From an uncultured Collinsella sp. (lineage in GTDB: Bacteria; Actinomycetota; Coriobacteriia; Coriobacteriales; Coriobacteriaceae), in NCBI GenBank assembly GCA_902464175.1, contig CABQHZ010000025.1, forward strand, positions 1 through 21,718: 21,718 bases of DNA, read 5' to 3'. The notes below the pieces were generated by a model. It did no database searches. It had not been told where the DNA came from and saw nothing but the letters and a program-made list of their open reading frames with translations. Below are positions 1 through 8,200 of this stretch, piece after piece (position 1 is the stretch's first letter; each line of letters begins with the position of its first letter). The position numbers and the translations under genes are program-made.

Positions 1-7
1 TCATGGT

Positions 8-46
8 CAAATAAAAACGGGACGCGCCGGACCCCCGGCACGCCCC
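8..46 (-). terminator. Rho-independent terminator of the yhgE pair
   Basis: A 12-bp stem (19-30 with 35-46) closes a 4-nt loop. Two positions pair only as G-U in the minus-strand RNA and would be C-A mismatches in plus-strand RNA. The minus-strand RNA then runs into a U-rich tail (positions 18 down to 8). Stem, wobble asymmetry and tail all point to termination of the leftward transcript about 100 nt after the last yhgE stop codon. Confidence 0.85.
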
Positions 47-141
47 GCTACTGTAACAACAACCAAGCAGCTCATGCAATTCACTCAACTAAAGCGTCGA
101 GCCGGAAGGCCTCGATGTTCCGTCAACGCCACATTGTCGCG

Positions 142-2331
142 CTAAATCAATTTGGTCGACTCCAGCTTTTCGATGATCCAGTCGTTGGCTTTGATGACCG
201 GACGGCGGAAGATGACGCCCAGGGCCAGCGACGGAATCAGGTAGCTCGCCAAGATACCCAGCTCAATCCAGTACTCCATATGGTAGGCGCCGGCCATGGC
301 GGCATGCATGGCGTTGATGCCGTGGGTAAACGGCAGGAACGGGTAGATCGCCTGGAACACGGGGCCGGTCATCTCGATGGGGAACGTGCCGCCCGAACCA
401 CCGACCTGCATGACCAACAGCACGACAGCGAGCGCCTTGCCGATATCGCCAAACGAAACCGTAAGCGTATAGACGATATTGGAGAACACGAGACTCGCGA
501 CCCAGCCCGCCAGCACAAACTGCAGCGGGTTGTCGCACTGAATGCCAAAGAACAAAATGTCGCCCGCGCATACGAGCGTTGCCTGCAGCAGGGCCAAACC
601 GCCAAAGAACAGATAACGTCCCAGGTAGATCTCGTGCAGGCGCACGGGGACGAGTTCGTTGATGAGTTCATCGTCAACCGAGACCTTCATCATGGCCGCC
701 AGTACAATCGAGCCGACCCACAGCGACAAAATCGTATAGAACGGTGCCATGGCCGAACCGTAGTTGCGGATCGGATAGACCGGTTTGCGGTCGAGCGCGA
801 CGGGACCGGAAAGCGACACGGCCAGGCCCTCGGGATCGTTGCCGATCATCGTCTTGATCGTGGCCAGATCGTCCGACATAAGAGCACCGTCGAGCTCGTC
901 CTTGAAAGCGCTAATCTTGTCCGACGCCTCACCCAGTTGGTCAGAAGCCTTGTTGACGAGCTTTGCGGCTTTGGACAGACCCTTCGCGAGCGAACCAGAG
1001 GCGTCGGTCAGACCGCTCACGGCGCTATCCAAGTCGTCCGAGATACCGTTCAGGGAATCCAGAATGCCCGAAATGGTCTTCTTGAGTTCCTTGGCCTTAA
1101 CCGAGAACGTGGAATCGTAGTCGGACTTGGCTCCCGAGATACCCGCCTTGGCATCGGCGATTGCCTGGTCGACCTCGGCACGCGAGCTGTTGACCTCCGC
1201 TATGCCGTCCGAAAGGGACTTTGCGGTCGCCGTCAGGTCCTTCGCATTGTTGCGGTACTCAACGGCGATTCTACCCAGCGACGTAGCAGCGGACTTGAGA
1301 CCGTCTTTGAGTTTGTCATCACTCACCTGGTCGGCAAGGCTGCGGAGCCGATCGGCCATCGCATCGATATCGTCAGCACGCGTATTGAGCGCCGCTGCGG
1401 CTTCGTTGAGCTGAGACACCGTAAGGTTAACATGCTGATTCGCGGCATCGAATGCCATCGCAAGCTCGGCGGAGACGTTGTCGAACGAGCCCGCGCTTCC
1501 GTCAATCGCCGCGTTAACGGTATCGTTGGCGGCCTTGAGCGCTTCCTTGGAATCATTGATGCCGCTCTTGGCATGTTCCATGAGCTGCTTCGTCGACTCA
1601 TCGACGGTGCCCGTCTGCTGGAGCATACCGCTCGCAGATGTCAGTGAATCAGACGTAGAGCTCAAAATGCCCGCGAGCGACGTCGCGTTCGCCTGAACGT
1701 CCTGCAGGTCCTCGACCGAATCGCCGAGCGTAGAGGACAGGTTGGCGATAAAGTTGCTCACCTGGTCGGTGCTCATATAGTCGAGCAGGCTGGACACCGT
1801 CTTAAGACCGATGCTCGTGATGGTCTTGGTAAAGGTCTCGTTGACCTGACTCTGGACGGCGCTCGAGCCCTTCTCGGTCACGATCTGTGCGATGGCGTTG
1901 GCCTTCTGATTCTCGTAAAACTCGATATCGGCGTGCTTCACCTCGGTCGAGAAAAGCGTCATCATGTCGGCGCTAAACGTTTTAGGGATAACGACGGCAG
2001 CGTAGTACGCGCCCGACTTAACGCCCTCAATCGCCTTATCGCGGTCGTTGAGGACGACCCAGTCGAAGTTCTCGTTGCCGCGCAGGGTGGCGGTTACGTT
2101 TTCGCCCACGTTGACCTCGACGGGGATCAGATCGCTCTCGTAGCCCTCATCGGTGTTGACCACAGCAATCTTAAGGTTGCCGGTATTGCCGTAGGGATCC
2201 CAGCTTCCGGCGATGTTAAACCATGCATAGAGACACGGAACGATGATCAGGCCCATCACGACGACCATGCCGATCACGGAGCGAGACACGTTTTGGACAT
2301 CGCGCTTAAACAGGTGCAGGATGTTCTTCAT
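142..2331 (-). CDS. YhgE/Pip-family membrane protein (second of pair)
   Basis: This 729-residue protein has the YhgE/Pip (phage infection protein, EsaA/YueB-like) layout. One N-terminal membrane segment (about 18-38) precedes the family motif SWDPYGNT (residues 43-50). A long alanine/serine-rich, coiled-coil-like extracytoplasmic stretch follows (about 150-500). The C-terminal third (about 525-715) carries several membrane segments resembling an ABC-2-type permease. Relatives are linked to type VII-like secretion, phage adsorption and export, but the exact substrate here is unknown. The ATG directly follows the TAA of the upstream paralogue (TAAATG), behind a strong AGGAGGTG ribosome-binding site, so the two are clearly co-translated. 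It lacks the C-terminal extension of its partner. No ATPase or secreted WXG100-type substrate lies nearby. Confidence 0.9.
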   Translation of the reverse strand: MKNILHLFKRDVQNVSRSVIGMVVVMGLIIVPCLYAWFNIAGSWDPYGNTGNLKIAVVNTDEGYESDLIPVEVNVGENVTATLRGNENFDWVVLNDRDKAIEGVKSGAYYAAVVIPKTFSADMMTLFSTEVKHADIEFYENQKANAIAQIVTEKGSSAVQSQVNETFTKTITSIGLKTVSSLLDYMSTDQVSNFIANLSSTLGDSVEDLQDVQANATSLAGILSSTSDSLTSASGMLQQTGTVDESTKQLMEHAKSGINDSKEALKAANDTVNAAIDGSAGSFDNVSAELAMAFDAANQHVNLTVSQLNEAAAALNTRADDIDAMADRLRSLADQVSDDKLKDGLKSAATSLGRIAVEYRNNAKDLTATAKSLSDGIAEVNSSRAEVDQAIADAKAGISGAKSDYDSTFSVKAKELKKTISGILDSLNGISDDLDSAVSGLTDASGSLAKGLSKAAKLVNKASDQLGEASDKISAFKDELDGALMSDDLATIKTMIGNDPEGLAVSLSGPVALDRKPVYPIRNYGSAMAPFYTILSLWVGSIVLAAMMKVSVDDELINELVPVRLHEIYLGRYLFFGGLALLQATLVCAGDILFFGIQCDNPLQFVLAGWVASLVFSNIVYTLTVSFGDIGKALAVVLLVMQVGGSGGTFPIEMTGPVFQAIYPFLPFTHGINAMHAAMAGAYHMEYWIELGILASYLIPSLALGVIFRRPVIKANDWIIEKLESTKLI

Positions 2332-5121
2332 TTATGCCTCACCTCCTTTGGAGTGCTTGCCGAGCGGGGTGGTATCCCCGTCGTTTCCGTTTACGTTGTC
2401 AACGCCGTCGGCATCTTGAGCCTTACGATGCGCACTGATATGCGGCAGACGGCTCGTGGGCTGTTCGCTGTCCTTGGTGCCCCGCTCGCTGGCATTGAGA
2501 CCAAACATGCGACGGGCGGCAGGGATGGCAGCCGTGTGCTCGCGCATCTCGCGGCGAAGATCCTCGTCCGAAAGCGCCGAGATACGCATCTGGGTATTGA
2601 GGCTCGCGCGGATGTATTCGATATTGATAAGCCAGCCGCAGATGGCGATAACCGAAATGATCCAGATAACGAGCAGGATGATCTTGCCGTTATTGTCGAT
2701 ATCGAGCACCGTCGAAAGCACAAAGAGCAGAACCTGCACGCCTACCACGGCGGCAAAACCGCCCTTGATGTAGTACGGGTAGCGATGCTCAAACGCCACG
2801 GCATGATCGAGCAGCTCGCGACGGTACGAATCCGAATCGAGCATGACGCGCATGGCCGTGCGCAGCGAATAGCGCTGGCGCGGCAGGTCGTTGGACTCGC
2901 AGATCATCAGACCCGTCGTGGAAAGCTGCTTGTCAAAGAGTAGATTGAGGTTGAGCAGCAACGGGCGCAGCTGCAGACCGATAAAGAGCGCGATGATAAG
3001 AAACACGCCCAGGATGCACAGGTTGAACAGGTAGTTGAACGAATACATGCCACCGACGGTCTCGCGCAGTAGGTTGATGCCATAGGTGAAGGGCAGCAGC
3101 GGATGCAGCCATTGGAAGAAGCCGGGCATCATCTCGATAGGATACATGCCCGACGAGCCGGGGATCTGCACAATGACGAGGATGACGCCAATGGCTTTAC
3201 CGATATGCTTAAAGGTGGTGGACAGCGCATAGATGATGTTGACGTAGGTGAACGAGATGGCGATGCCGCCCAGCACAAAGAGCAGCGGATTGACGCACTG
3301 AACGCCAATGACCAGATCGCCCACCGTAACGATAATGGCCTGGAACGCGCCCAGGATCACCAGCAGCAGCCAGCGGCCAAAGTAGCCCTGACGCGCCGTA
3401 AAGTTGCCGATGCCCTCGCGATCGACCTCGAGCTTGTAGATGGCGATGAGCACGTAGCCGCCTACCCACAGCGCCAGGTTGGTATAGAACGGGGCAATGC
3501 CCGAGCCAAAGCTCTTGACCGGGTAAATCGACTTGGACGTCAGCTTGACCGGAGATGCCATAAAGTCGGCAACGTCATCGACGTCGACGCCCATCAGGTC
3601 TGCCAGGTCGCCCATGGACTCGGAGGTCTGCAGCGCCGCGATGTCGTTAGCGGCGGTTGCAAGCTTGTCCTGGACCTTGGCAAGCGAGGAATCGGTCTGG
3701 GACAGCGTGGTCTTGGCCTGGCCGAGCGTAGCGCTAAGCTGCGCCAGCGTGCCACGCGCATTTGCAAGTGTAGGTGTCATACCCGAGACGATACCGGTCA
3801 GGTCGCCCGAAACGGCAGCAAAAGAGTCGAGCGCGCTCGAGGCCTTCGGCAGCGCGTTTTGGCCCAAGTCCGTCTGGGCTTGGCCAAGGTTGGTCGCACC
3901 GGTATGAATTGCGTTATTGATAGCGTCACTGGCACCCGAAACAGCCGCTGCGTCATTCGCCATGGCGCTCGACTGCGCGGACAGACCGTCCTTGATGCTC
4001 TGCAGCTTTTCATTCTGCTCTCGAAGCAAATCGATGGTCGGTACAATGCGCGCGTCAATTTCCTCGGAACCTGTCGACGTGTCATTAACGAGAATCTCCA
4101 AGTGCCCGATAACGGCCTTATTGTGATCGATCGTCGCTTGGAGAGACTCGAGCGAGTTGTCGATGCGGGTGGTCGTAGATGTGACCGTACCCGTTAGCTT
4201 GCCAATCGCAGCGTTCGCGGAGGCTGACGTCTTGGTGAGTGCAAGGCTACCTTCCGAGAGTGCCTTGGAGAGCGAGGTGATAGAGTTGCCCGCCGTGGCG
4301 CGAGCCTCGCCCAGCAGGTCGTTGCCCTGGGAGATTGCCTGCGTCAGCGACGGTGCCTGACCTTGCAAGCCGGCAAGCGCCGCATCAGCCGAGGCGATAG
4401 CGCCACTCGTCTTATCGATGGCGGCATTCATATCGCCAATCGAATCGCGCACCTCACCCAAGGTGTCGGATGCCTCGGACACCGAACTTGTCAGCGAGTC
4501 CTGAGTCTGGGTTGCCTTGTCCTTTAAATCGACACCGGCATCCTTGGCGATACTGGCAACAGTCTCGCCCACCGTGGAGACAAACTCCGAGTTGATCTGC
4601 TCCTCGATGGTGTTGGCACCGGTATCGGTGACCTTGGGCGCAATGGCGCTCTTTTTCTCGTTGACGTAATAGGTGAGCTTCGGCTGATGGTAGTTGCCGT
4701 CGAGCATCGAGACCAGATTGTCGGAGAAGTTCTTGGGGATTACGATCGCCGCGTAGTATTCCCCGCTCTCGACGCCCTCTTTGGCATCGGCGGCCGAATC
4801 GACGAAGGTCCAGCCCAGCTGATCGTTTTCCTTGAGCTGATCGACCACCTTATCGCCCGCATTAAGCTCGCCCACTAGGTCGTTCTGGGTGCCCTGATCG
4901 TTGTTGGCGATAGCGATTTTAATGCCCTGGGTGTTTCCATACGGATCCCAGTTGGCCACGATGTTGTACCAGGCATACAGCGAGGGGATAACGCACACGC
5001 CCAGGGTAACCACCAAGGCGACGGGGTTCACAAGCAGTCGCTTAATGTCGCGCTTAAATATCGCAAAGGAGACCTTTGCATCGGATAGTTTGCTGCCGAG
5101 ACTCACGCTTGGACCATCCAT
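2332..5121 (-). CDS. YhgE/Pip-family membrane protein with C-terminal extension (first of pair)
   Basis: This 929-residue paralogue of the downstream gene has an N-terminal membrane segment at about residues 31-53, then the family motif NWDPYGNT. A long Ser/Thr/Ala-rich coiled-coil-like ectodomain runs to about 500, and a block of ABC-2-permease-like membrane segments spans about 540-720. Unlike its partner it continues past this core. There is a linker, two more membrane segments (about 789-807 and 812-834) and a charged cytoplasmic tail rich in Arg, Glu and Asp, giving about 200 extra residues. The ribosome-binding site is weak (ACAGG directly before ATG), and the leader holds a terminator-like hairpin. 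The two proteins probably form a hetero-oligomer. That is inferred from operon structure and paralogy, not shown. Function beyond family level is unknown. Confidence 0.88.
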   Translation of the reverse strand: MDGPSVSLGSKLSDAKVSFAIFKRDIKRLLVNPVALVVTLGVCVIPSLYAWYNIVANWDPYGNTQGIKIAIANNDQGTQNDLVGELNAGDKVVDQLKENDQLGWTFVDSAADAKEGVESGEYYAAIVIPKNFSDNLVSMLDGNYHQPKLTYYVNEKKSAIAPKVTDTGANTIEEQINSEFVSTVGETVASIAKDAGVDLKDKATQTQDSLTSSVSEASDTLGEVRDSIGDMNAAIDKTSGAIASADAALAGLQGQAPSLTQAISQGNDLLGEARATAGNSITSLSKALSEGSLALTKTSASANAAIGKLTGTVTSTTTRIDNSLESLQATIDHNKAVIGHLEILVNDTSTGSEEIDARIVPTIDLLREQNEKLQSIKDGLSAQSSAMANDAAAVSGASDAINNAIHTGATNLGQAQTDLGQNALPKASSALDSFAAVSGDLTGIVSGMTPTLANARGTLAQLSATLGQAKTTLSQTDSSLAKVQDKLATAANDIAALQTSESMGDLADLMGVDVDDVADFMASPVKLTSKSIYPVKSFGSGIAPFYTNLALWVGGYVLIAIYKLEVDREGIGNFTARQGYFGRWLLLVILGAFQAIIVTVGDLVIGVQCVNPLLFVLGGIAISFTYVNIIYALSTTFKHIGKAIGVILVIVQIPGSSGMYPIEMMPGFFQWLHPLLPFTYGINLLRETVGGMYSFNYLFNLCILGVFLIIALFIGLQLRPLLLNLNLLFDKQLSTTGLMICESNDLPRQRYSLRTAMRVMLDSDSYRRELLDHAVAFEHRYPYYIKGGFAAVVGVQVLLFVLSTVLDIDNNGKIILLVIWIISVIAICGWLINIEYIRASLNTQMRISALSDEDLRREMREHTAAIPAARRMFGLNASERGTKDSEQPTSRLPHISAHRKAQDADGVDNVNGNDGDTTPLGKHSKGGEA

Positions 5122-5148
5122 CCTGTCGTTGAATCAAATCGTACTATC

Positions 5149-5194
5149 AAAAACCATTGTACGTAGGCGCTTTAGCGTCTCGAAGCACAATGGT
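5149..5194 (-). promoter_or_regulatory. Leader hairpin with U-tract before yhgE (possible attenuator)
   Basis: On the minus strand ACCATTGT (5194-5187) pairs perfectly with ACAATGGT (5160-5153). A short run of T (5152-5149) follows. The 26-nt interior contains a small CGCT/AGCG hairpin. It sits about 30 nt before the start codon of the first yhgE gene and downstream of the best promoter candidate, where an attenuator would sit. The stem is short and AU-rich, so this is tentative. Confidence 0.4.
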
Positions 5195-5230
5195 ATTGAG
5201 TTTTGCGGGTAGCAATATACTACGAAGATT

Positions 5231-5259
5231 AGTTAACGTACAGTTGTACAGTATCTCAA
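5231..5259 (-). promoter_or_regulatory. Candidate yhgE promoter with repeat in the spacer
   Basis: On the minus strand TTGAGA (5259-5254) and TTAACT (5236-5231) are separated by 17 nt. The spacer is almost filled by a direct repeat of CTGTAC (5251-5246 and 5243-5238, two nt apart), which also reads as GTACA/TGTAC dyad symmetry. The -35 is good (5/6) and the -10 weak (3/6). A factor binding the repeat would sit between the two hexamers. Confidence 0.4.
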
Positions 5260-5284
5260 ATTTCAGCAGGTCACAAAACCACAA

Positions 5285-5325
5285 CCCGCACAAATAAATG
5301 ATCCCTTGGGGACGAAGGGATCATT
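5285..5325 (-). terminator. Probable htpG terminator hairpin
   Basis: A perfect 11-bp inverted repeat (5297-5307 and 5315-5325) closes a 7-nt loop about 110 nt after the htpG stop. In the minus-strand RNA it is followed by UAUUUGUG, a modest U-rich tail. It is a plausible terminator for leftward transcription; the tail is weak, hence moderate confidence. Confidence 0.55.
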
Positions 5326-5333
5326 CAAAAGGA

Positions 5334-5403
5334 AACGAGAGTGGAAAATCTCCCACTTCAAGCCCGCATTCGAGCCAAAAGTGGGAGATTATCCACTCTC
5401 GTT
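5334..5403. repeat. 70-nt near-perfect long hairpin
   Basis: Two nested perfect stems form one long hairpin. The outer 12 bp is 5334-5345 with 5392-5403. A single unpaired A lies on each side (5346, 5391). The inner 12 bp is 5347-5358 with 5379-5390. The loop is 20 nt. Each arm can also fold on itself, because AGTGG in the outer part is complementary to CCACT in the inner part of the same arm. No T-tract follows on either strand, so it is not a standard terminator. It lies between the htpG stop and the hairpin at 5297-5325. Confidence 0.75.
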
Positions 5404-5433
5404 CTAATCTAGTTACGATGCCGTATCCCCGAA

Positions 5434-7458
5434 CTACATCAAGTTGCAAACAGCCGCCGCGAAGGCAACGGGATCCTCGGGCAGAATGCCCTCGACCAGC
5501 AGAGCCTGGTCATAGAGCAGACCGGAGTACTGCTTAATCTTGTCGGCGTCGCCTGCCTTCTGGGCAGCGACAAGCTTGTCAAAGACCGGGTGCTTGGCGT
5601 TGAGCTCGAGCACGCGCTGGCTCTTGGGCATGCCGTCGGGCGCGCCCTCGGGTCCCTTCTGGAGCACCTTCTCCATCTCGAGCGAAAGCGGACCCTCGGT
5701 GGTGATGCAAGCGGGGGCATCGGTCAGGCGCGCGGAGACGGCAACTTTCTCGACCTTGTCACCGAGCGCCTCCTTCATAGCGCTAAAGAGGTCCTCGTTT
5801 TCCTTGGTGGCGTCCTCGGCCTCCTTCTTCTCGTCCTCGGTCGCCAGATCAAGATCGCCAGTCGCAACGTTCTTGAGCTCCAGGTGACGATCCTCGACCT
5901 CGGGCTCGGCACCGTCGGCAACGGCCTTCTCGGCAGCCTCGCGGGCGGCGTCGTCCTCGTAGATCTTAGGCATATCGGCGGCAACGTACTCACGCATAGC
6001 CTGGAACGTGAACTCATCCACATCCTGCGTCAGCAACAGCACGTCATAGCCGCGGTCGAGCACGCCCTTTACCACGGGCATCTTGGCCAAGCGCTCACGC
6101 GAGTCGCCGGCGGCGTAGTAGATGGCCTTCTGGTCCTCGGGCATACCCTTGGCATACTCGGCCAGGGTAATCATCTTCTGCTCCTTGGCAGACCAGAACA
6201 GTAGCAGGTCGGCGAGCTCATCGGCCTTCATGCCATAGCTCGAGTAGATGCCGTACTTAAGGCCGCGGCCAAAGTTCTCAAAGAACATCTCGTAGGCCTC
6301 GCGGTCGTTGTCACGCATATCCTCAAGGTCGGCGGTAATCTTCTTTTCTACACGCTTGGCGATGGCCTTGAGCTGACGGTTCTGCTGCAGCGTCTCACGC
6401 GAGATGTTGAGCGACACGTCGGCAGAATCCACGACGCCACGGACAAAGTTGTAGTAGTCGGGCAGCAGGTCGTCGCACTTCTCCATAATCAGCACGTTGG
6501 AGCTGTAGAGCGCCAGGCCCTTCTCGTAGTCCTTGCTGTACAGATCGAACGGGGCGCGGCCCGGCACAAACAGCAGGGCATCGTACTCGAGCGTACCCTC
6601 GGCATGGAAGCTGATAGTGCGTGCCGGATTGTCAAAGTCGTGGAACGTGGACTTGTAGAACTCGTCGTAGTCCTTCTGCTCGACATCGGAGCTGTGCTTT
6701 TTCCAGATCGGTGTCATTGAGTTGACGGTCTCGAGCTCCTGGTAGTCCTCGTACTCGGGCGTGTAGTCATCGCCAGCATCCTCGGGCTTGGGCTTCTGGC
6801 GGCTCTTGGACACCATCATTTGGATCGGGTAACGCACATAGTTGCTGTACTGCTGAATCAGGCTCTTGAGGCCCCACTCGGTCAGGAAGCGATCGTAGGT
6901 CTCGGCCTCGCCGTCGGCGTCGAGCTTCTCGTTCTCGCGCAGCGTCAGGATGACATCGGTGCCGTGCTCGGCGCGCTCGCCGTCTTCGATGGTGTAACCC
7001 TCAAGACCATCAGACTCCCACACGTGAGCGGTGTCCTCCCCATAGGCGCGGCTGACAACCTTTACGTGGCTGGCAACCATAAAGGCAGAGTAGAAGCCTA
7101 CGCCAAACTGGCCGATGATGTCGACATCGGAGCCCTGTTGCTCGGCGTTCTCGGTCTTAAACTCCTCGGAGCCGGAATGGGCGATGGTGCCCAGATTGCG
7201 CTCGAGCTCCTCGGCGGTCATGCCAATGCCGTTATCCGAGATGGTAATGGTGCGGGCGTCTTTATCAAAAGAGACGCGAATAGCCAGGTCGCCCTGGTCG
7301 AGCTTGACACTCGGGTCCTGCAGGCTCTTAAAGTTGAGCTTGTCGACGGCGTCGCTCGCGTTGGAGATAAGCTCGCGCAGGAAGATTTCCTTATTGGTGT
7401 AGATGGAGTTGATCATGAGGTCGAGCAGTTTTTTGCTCTCGGTCTTAAATTGACGCAT
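5434..7458 (-). CDS. htpG: Molecular chaperone HtpG (Hsp90)
   Basis: This cytosolic ATP-dependent Hsp90 chaperone has 674 residues, somewhat longer than the 624 of E. coli HtpG. The N-terminal Bergerat ATPase fold is complete. It has the ELISNASDA helix (E29, N33, D36), DNGIGM (75-80) and GQFGVGFYSAF (116-126), the lid glycine motif. The middle domain carries SRETLQQNR (about 350-358), with the arginine that contacts the ATP gamma-phosphate in the family. The C-terminal dimerisation region follows a highly acidic, Glu/Lys-rich segment (about 500-570), where much of the extra length lies. The ATG is preceded by AAAGGA at good spacing. No CIRCE element was seen upstream. Instead the leader holds a terminator-like hairpin. 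Confidence 0.97.
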   Translation of the reverse strand: MRQFKTESKKLLDLMINSIYTNKEIFLRELISNASDAVDKLNFKSLQDPSVKLDQGDLAIRVSFDKDARTITISDNGIGMTAEELERNLGTIAHSGSEEFKTENAEQQGSDVDIIGQFGVGFYSAFMVASHVKVVSRAYGEDTAHVWESDGLEGYTIEDGERAEHGTDVILTLRENEKLDADGEAETYDRFLTEWGLKSLIQQYSNYVRYPIQMMVSKSRQKPKPEDAGDDYTPEYEDYQELETVNSMTPIWKKHSSDVEQKDYDEFYKSTFHDFDNPARTISFHAEGTLEYDALLFVPGRAPFDLYSKDYEKGLALYSSNVLIMEKCDDLLPDYYNFVRGVVDSADVSLNISRETLQQNRQLKAIAKRVEKKITADLEDMRDNDREAYEMFFENFGRGLKYGIYSSYGMKADELADLLLFWSAKEQKMITLAEYAKGMPEDQKAIYYAAGDSRERLAKMPVVKGVLDRGYDVLLLTQDVDEFTFQAMREYVAADMPKIYEDDAAREAAEKAVADGAEPEVEDRHLELKNVATGDLDLATEDEKKEAEDATKENEDLFSAMKEALGDKVEKVAVSARLTDAPACITTEGPLSLEMEKVLQKGPEGAPDGMPKSQRVLELNAKHPVFDKLVAAQKAGDADKIKQYSGLLYDQALLVEGILPEDPVAFAAAVCNLM

Positions 7459-7488
7459 GTGCAGTCCTTTCGCGCTACCCCCGTCCGC

Positions 7489-7513
7489 AAAAACGGCCCG
7501 GTTGCCCGAGCCG
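7489..7513 (-). terminator. Intrinsic terminator or attenuator inside the htpG leader
   Basis: In minus-strand RNA an 8-bp GC-rich stem (7513-7506 with 7501-7494) closes on a GCAA tetraloop and is followed by five U (7493-7489). One pair is a U-G wobble, so the stem is complete only in the minus-strand RNA. It lies 31 nt before the htpG start codon. There is no room for a promoter between it and the ribosome-binding site, so htpG transcripts must read through it. It may end the upstream cps-GNAT transcript, attenuate htpG, or both. Confidence 0.65.
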
Positions 7514-7544
7514 CATCGCAGACCTGCTATGTTCAGACTTAGAT

Positions 7545-7573
7545 TTTATAACCCATTAGCGCGCATATATACA
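7545..7573 (-). promoter_or_regulatory. Candidate htpG promoter
   Basis: On the minus strand TATAAA (7550-7545) is a good -10. A weak -35-like TGTATA lies 17 nt upstream (7573-7568). The -35 overlaps one arm of an ACATAC-N14-GTATGT inverted repeat (7571-7576, 7591-7596) that could bind a regulator. The implied leader is roughly 80 nt and includes the terminator-like hairpin. Confidence 0.35.
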
Positions 7574-7622
7574 TACGGAATCGAAAAACTGTATGTCCAA
7601 ACGCTCTGATGCGCCAATTGCC

Positions 7623-7662
7623 AAGGAGTGTCCCCGACTGCCGGCAGGAAAGGAACGTCCCT
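7623..7662. repeat. 13-bp direct repeat around a 10-bp palindrome
   Basis: Two copies of AAGGAnnGTCCCY (7623-7635 and 7650-7662, 10 of 13 identical, 27-nt period) flank the perfect palindrome CTGCCGGCAG (7638-7647). The right copy runs into the stop codon of the GNAT gene. The arrangement looks like a short intergenic repeat element. I cannot say from this window whether it recurs in the genome. Confidence 0.45.
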
Positions 7663-8161
7663 ATCTGCCATCTACGCGCTTGGCCATCCAAACATGGGGC
7701 TGGCCCTCGTCTTCGTAGTCCACCGGGGCAATCTGCGTGTAACCCGCCTTGGCATAGAGCGGCAGCACGTATTCCTGCGCATGCAGCTTAATGAGCTTGG
7801 CGCCGGCATCACGCGCGCACGTATCACTGGCCTCGACAATCTTGCTCGCCAAACCGCGACGGCGCATGCTCGGCAGCACGGCCACGCGCCCCATAATGTA
7901 GGTCTCCCCCGCCGCGACGCCTTCGTCCAAGTCGCACGCCGGCGACACCGGAGCCTCTGCGTCAGCCGCGCGCTCAAGCTCTTCGGGAAACACGCGCGAG
8001 CAACCGGCAAGCTCACCGTCTACATAGAGCGTCACATGGATGCAGTTCGGATCCTCGTCGATAGCGTCAAACTCATTCTCGTAGCCCTGCTCGTCCATAA
8101 AAACGACGCGGCGCACCAACGCCGCGTCATCAAAGCATCCCGTCTTAAGTTGGATATCCAT
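7661..8161 (-). CDS. GNAT-family N-acetyltransferase
   Basis: This is a 166-residue, single-domain GNAT acetyltransferase. An N-terminal VFMDEQGY segment with a following acidic patch resembles the ElaA/YdbC-type group. Motif A for acetyl-CoA is VAVLPSMRRRGLA (93-105), with the RRRGLA pyrophosphate loop. The C-terminal YAKAGY (136-141) matches the usual beta-strand/tyrosine element. The frame is open further upstream to a TTG, but the ATG chosen here has AAAGGG at good spacing and gives a standard N-terminus. It follows the cpsB-like gene by 39 nt and is probably its last operon mate. The acceptor substrate cannot be predicted. A small molecule or protein amine is typical for the family. Confidence 0.85.
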   Translation of the reverse strand: MDIQLKTGCFDDAALVRRVVFMDEQGYENEFDAIDEDPNCIHVTLYVDGELAGCSRVFPEELERAADAEAPVSPACDLDEGVAAGETYIMGRVAVLPSMRRRGLASKIVEASDTCARDAGAKLIKLHAQEYVLPLYAKAGYTQIAPVDYEDEGQPHVWMAKRVDGR

Positions 8162-8200
8162 GGCTGCCCTTTCATTCAATACGAACGTTAGGGACAGATT

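Noticed and set aside
115..1647. Long plus-strand open frame opposite the second yhgE gene
   Set aside because: It is the antisense shadow of a convincing membrane-protein gene. Its composition is rich in Arg, Gln and His without domains and it has no ribosome-binding site.
1933..4197. Long plus-strand open frames opposite the first yhgE gene (1933-2943 and 3103-4197)
   Set aside because: Both are antisense frames kept open by the codon bias of the real gene. No recognisable domains or start signals.
7459..7660. CIRCE or other heat-shock repressor operator before htpG
   Set aside because: No TTAGCACTC-N9-GAGTGCTAA-like sequence is present. Only a short ACATAC/GTATGT dyad was found.
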